Below are positions 62,530 through 64,000 of a stretch of DNA of 64,000 nt, piece after piece. The position numbers were made by a program, and so were the translations under genes. Below the pieces are notes generated by a model. That model did no database searches and was not told the origin of the DNA. It saw only the letters and a program-made list of their open reading frames with translations. The DNA lies in contig JAEUWP010000562.1 of the NCBI GenBank assembly GCA_018524725.1, forward strand, positions 372,001-436,000, read 5' to 3'. Position 1 is the first letter of the stretch. Every line of letters starts with the position of its first letter. The DNA is from Podaxis mareebaensis (taxonomy: Eukaryota; Basidiomycota; Agaricomycetes; Agaricales; Agaricaceae).

Positions 62530-63082
62530 TAGTGCATTATCCTCATGTTTACACTCTGCTATGCATGAGCTGTATAATTTTTGGAATACCCTATACCTTT
62601 GTGGTGTATTTGCTAGAATCATTTTATCTTATGACTTGTAGTTAGAGTTCTATTACTCCTTCAGTCATCATCTTTGTAATACAAACATGTTGTAGAAATG
62701 TTCTTTACTTCTAATGACTCCTTCACCTTGAGGTAGAGTTATGTTATTTCTCTGGTCAACCATATGTTCTATGTACAACATTGTATGCATGCACTTTGTG
62801 CCCTAGGACCTAGTATTCTTTAACCTACCCTATGCCCTGTATGCACAGTATATAAACCACATGTAATTAGCATACTTTCTTGACTGGAATTCACTTCCTT
62901 GTCTACTCAACTACAGTGGCTCAGAACATCCTTGACTTATTCATCAATATCATCAATCCTCCATACTTGACTAAACATCAACACATAGCTCCTACTCTGT
63001 ACTTTTGTGTTCCTCTATTTTGTGAGTAACTGGTTTACTCTCCACTGCCTAATGTTGTTGCATCAGCAACCCATTCTCATCA
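62493..63082 (+). repeat. Right LTR of the copia element
   Basis: It follows a purine-rich tract (AAGGAGGAG) and starts TGGTGAGG. It ends TTCTCATCA at 63082 and contains TATATAAACC near 62850. It is inserted within the transposase pseudogene on its right. Confidence 0.9.
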
Positions 63083-63083
63083 T

Positions 63084-63545
63084 ATCTTTGCTAGATTCAT
63101 CAAGGAAGATGAGTTGATGGGCATGGTACTTGGAGAGCATATGGAGAAGCCACTGTGCTTGTGTGTCATAGTCATGCTCAGCTGCTGCTTGTGTCAGTTT
63201 CTTGCATGAGATCCCGAGTCATTTGAGGTTTTCGTGGAGTGCCAAAATTGAGATAGGTAGGTCATGGTAGATGGCAAGCCAGTCTCGCAGTTCATCAAGG
63301 TACAGTGTTGGTTTGTCCTCAATGAGTTGGCACAATTCTGCCAGAATATGAGGCTTTAGTAAGCAAGGGCAGCCTCGCAGGTGCTTTGGTGGTGCAACAC
63401 TGCCATGATTCTCGTAGTTGGCATGCCAGCGCATAATGCTCGACGTGGACATGCCAAGGAGGTAAGCCACCTCGACTGGTATGTCCCTCTCCAACAGCTG
63501 CAAGGTGTGCTCCTTGAGACCTGAGCTGATATGATGATGCACCAT
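63084..63545 (-). pseudogene. Tc1-like transposase fragment cut by the LTR
   Basis: On the minus strand from an ATG at 63545 the frame reads a helix-turn-helix transposase start: HHHISSGLKEHTLQLLERDI, LGMSTSSIMRWHANYENHGS, LRGCPCLLKPHILAELCQLI, TLYLDELRDWLAIYHDLPIS. An in-frame TGA follows LHENLK. The same frame then continues LGISCKKLTQAAAEHDYDTQ, QWLLHMLSKYHAHQLIFLDE, SSKD, where LIFLDE contains the first catalytic Asp of the DDE domain. The sequence breaks off at the LTR border (63082/63083), so the remaining catalytic part is missing. This is the fungal Tc1/mariner (IS630-like) form common in mushrooms. Confidence 0.8.
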
Positions 63546-63840
63546 GAATAGAAGAAACACGTTTGACAGCGCGCAGAGTGTGCGGAGCGGTGGTATCAAT
63601 TTTTTATTTTATTTTATTCCTATTTACTGACTATTTTGACTATTTTTCGCAACGCTACATCACGACGTGGTACAAACTTTTGTGAAACCACTGTCATCAG
63701 TGATCGGGAGGATGCCCTAGGGTGCCACAGCTGCAGAATACGACTAGTGTCTTACACCTAGCTACGGGCACCAAGACAAGGAAAAATGTCTCAGATCCCA
63801 CTCCAATACATTAGGTATACAGGTTTCTCTGCGCGGGTTG

Positions 63841-64000
63841 ATGATATCCACCAACGCAATGATGACCTCTCCACCCTGGCTACATTATACTATCGCCGCC
63901 AGACCTGGTGATATTGCACTCTTCCCTCCCCCACCGACCTTGCCCGACATCGTGCCTGCCCTGGTCTTCGCGACTGACTGCGCCAAGCAAGTGATCAAAA
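63841..64000 (+). CDS. Partial paralogue of the gene at 58892 (runs off window)
   Basis: The frame from the ATG at 63841 reads MISTNAMMTSPPWLHYTIAA, RPGDIALFPPPPTLPDIVPA, LVFATDCAKQVIK to the window edge. It matches the start of the protein at 58892 (PPWLHYAVI, ITFYPLPSTLADVIPA, VAVDCAKAVIK) with a comparable spacing, and the roughly 100 bp upstream also match. The rest lies outside the window, so I cannot say whether it is intact. Confidence 0.7.
   Translation, partial: MISTNAMMTSPPWLHYTIAARPGDIALFPPPPTLPDIVPALVFATDCAKQVIK

Larger units (their letters stand above)
60721..63082 (+). mobile_element. Rearranged Ty1/copia fragment between inverted LTRs
   Basis: A truncated copia element of about 2.36 kb. 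Two 590-bp LTR copies flank a pol fragment, but the left copy is inverted relative to the right one. Each LTR has TG...CA ends with a short inverted repeat (TGATGAG/CTCATCA). gag, protease, integrase and the start of reverse transcriptase are missing. The left junction falls directly in the reverse transcriptase sequence. No 5-bp target duplication matches: 60716-60720 is AGGCC, 61311-61315 is GAAAG, 63083-63087 is TATCT. The copia element is therefore dead and rearranged. Confidence 0.85.

Overview
The window is eukaryotic and reads as a filamentous basidiomycete, most likely an agaricomycete (mushroom-forming) fungus. Genes are dense, on both strands, and broken by many 45-70 nt GT-AG introns. 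It also carries lineages typical of agaricomycetes: an F-box/LRR protein, a DUF6534 seven-helix protein, a secreted haem peroxidase, and a Tc1-like transposase whose start has the fungal helix-turn-helix form. I assembled gene models by eye from open frames and splice signals, so outer ends are firmer than every internal exon edge.

Layout. 0.9-10 kb: SRP40/Nopp140-like nucleolar protein (-), lumazine synthase RIB4 (+), Rag GTPase GTR1 (+), a RAP1-type telomere protein with BRCT and Myb domains (-), and an F-box protein (+). 10-20 kb: DUF6534 membrane protein (-), vacuolar Ca2+/H+ exchanger (-), histidine phosphatase (-), and the ubiquitin/Cdc48 adaptor DOA1 (-). 20-28 kb: meiotic HORMA protein HOP1 (-), TRAPP subunit TRS23 (-), glutaminyl cyclase (+), and an unknown membrane protein (-). 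27.8-28.8 kb: an undescribed non-autonomous DNA transposon with 57-bp inverted ends and a 9-bp target duplication. It sits in the promoter between the unknown gene and STT4. 28.9-36.4 kb: PI 4-kinase STT4 (+), followed by an intron-containing tRNA-Ser(CGA).

37-45 kb is the most unusual part: two head-to-tail paralogues of the telomere single-strand binder POT1, both with an extra N-terminal domain. Together with RAP1 this window holds three telomere-capping genes. 45-58.7 kb: haem peroxidase (-), branched-chain 2-oxoacid dehydrogenase E1 beta (-), CreC-like WD40 protein (+), APC15-like subunit (+), MTHFR (-), Rab6 (+) and TAP42 (-), mostly in divergent pairs with 110-240 bp between start codons.

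58.9-64 kb is repeat-rich. A gene of unknown function and the start of its paralogue (promoter included) flank a nest of mobile elements. The nest holds a possible LTR remnant, a truncated Ty1/copia element whose two 590-bp LTRs face each other as near-identical inverted repeats, and a Tc1-like transposase pseudogene that the copia LTR cuts.

A recurring feature is very small exons (9, 10, 10, 13 and 22 nt) in HOP1, STT4, the exchanger and the DUF6534 gene.
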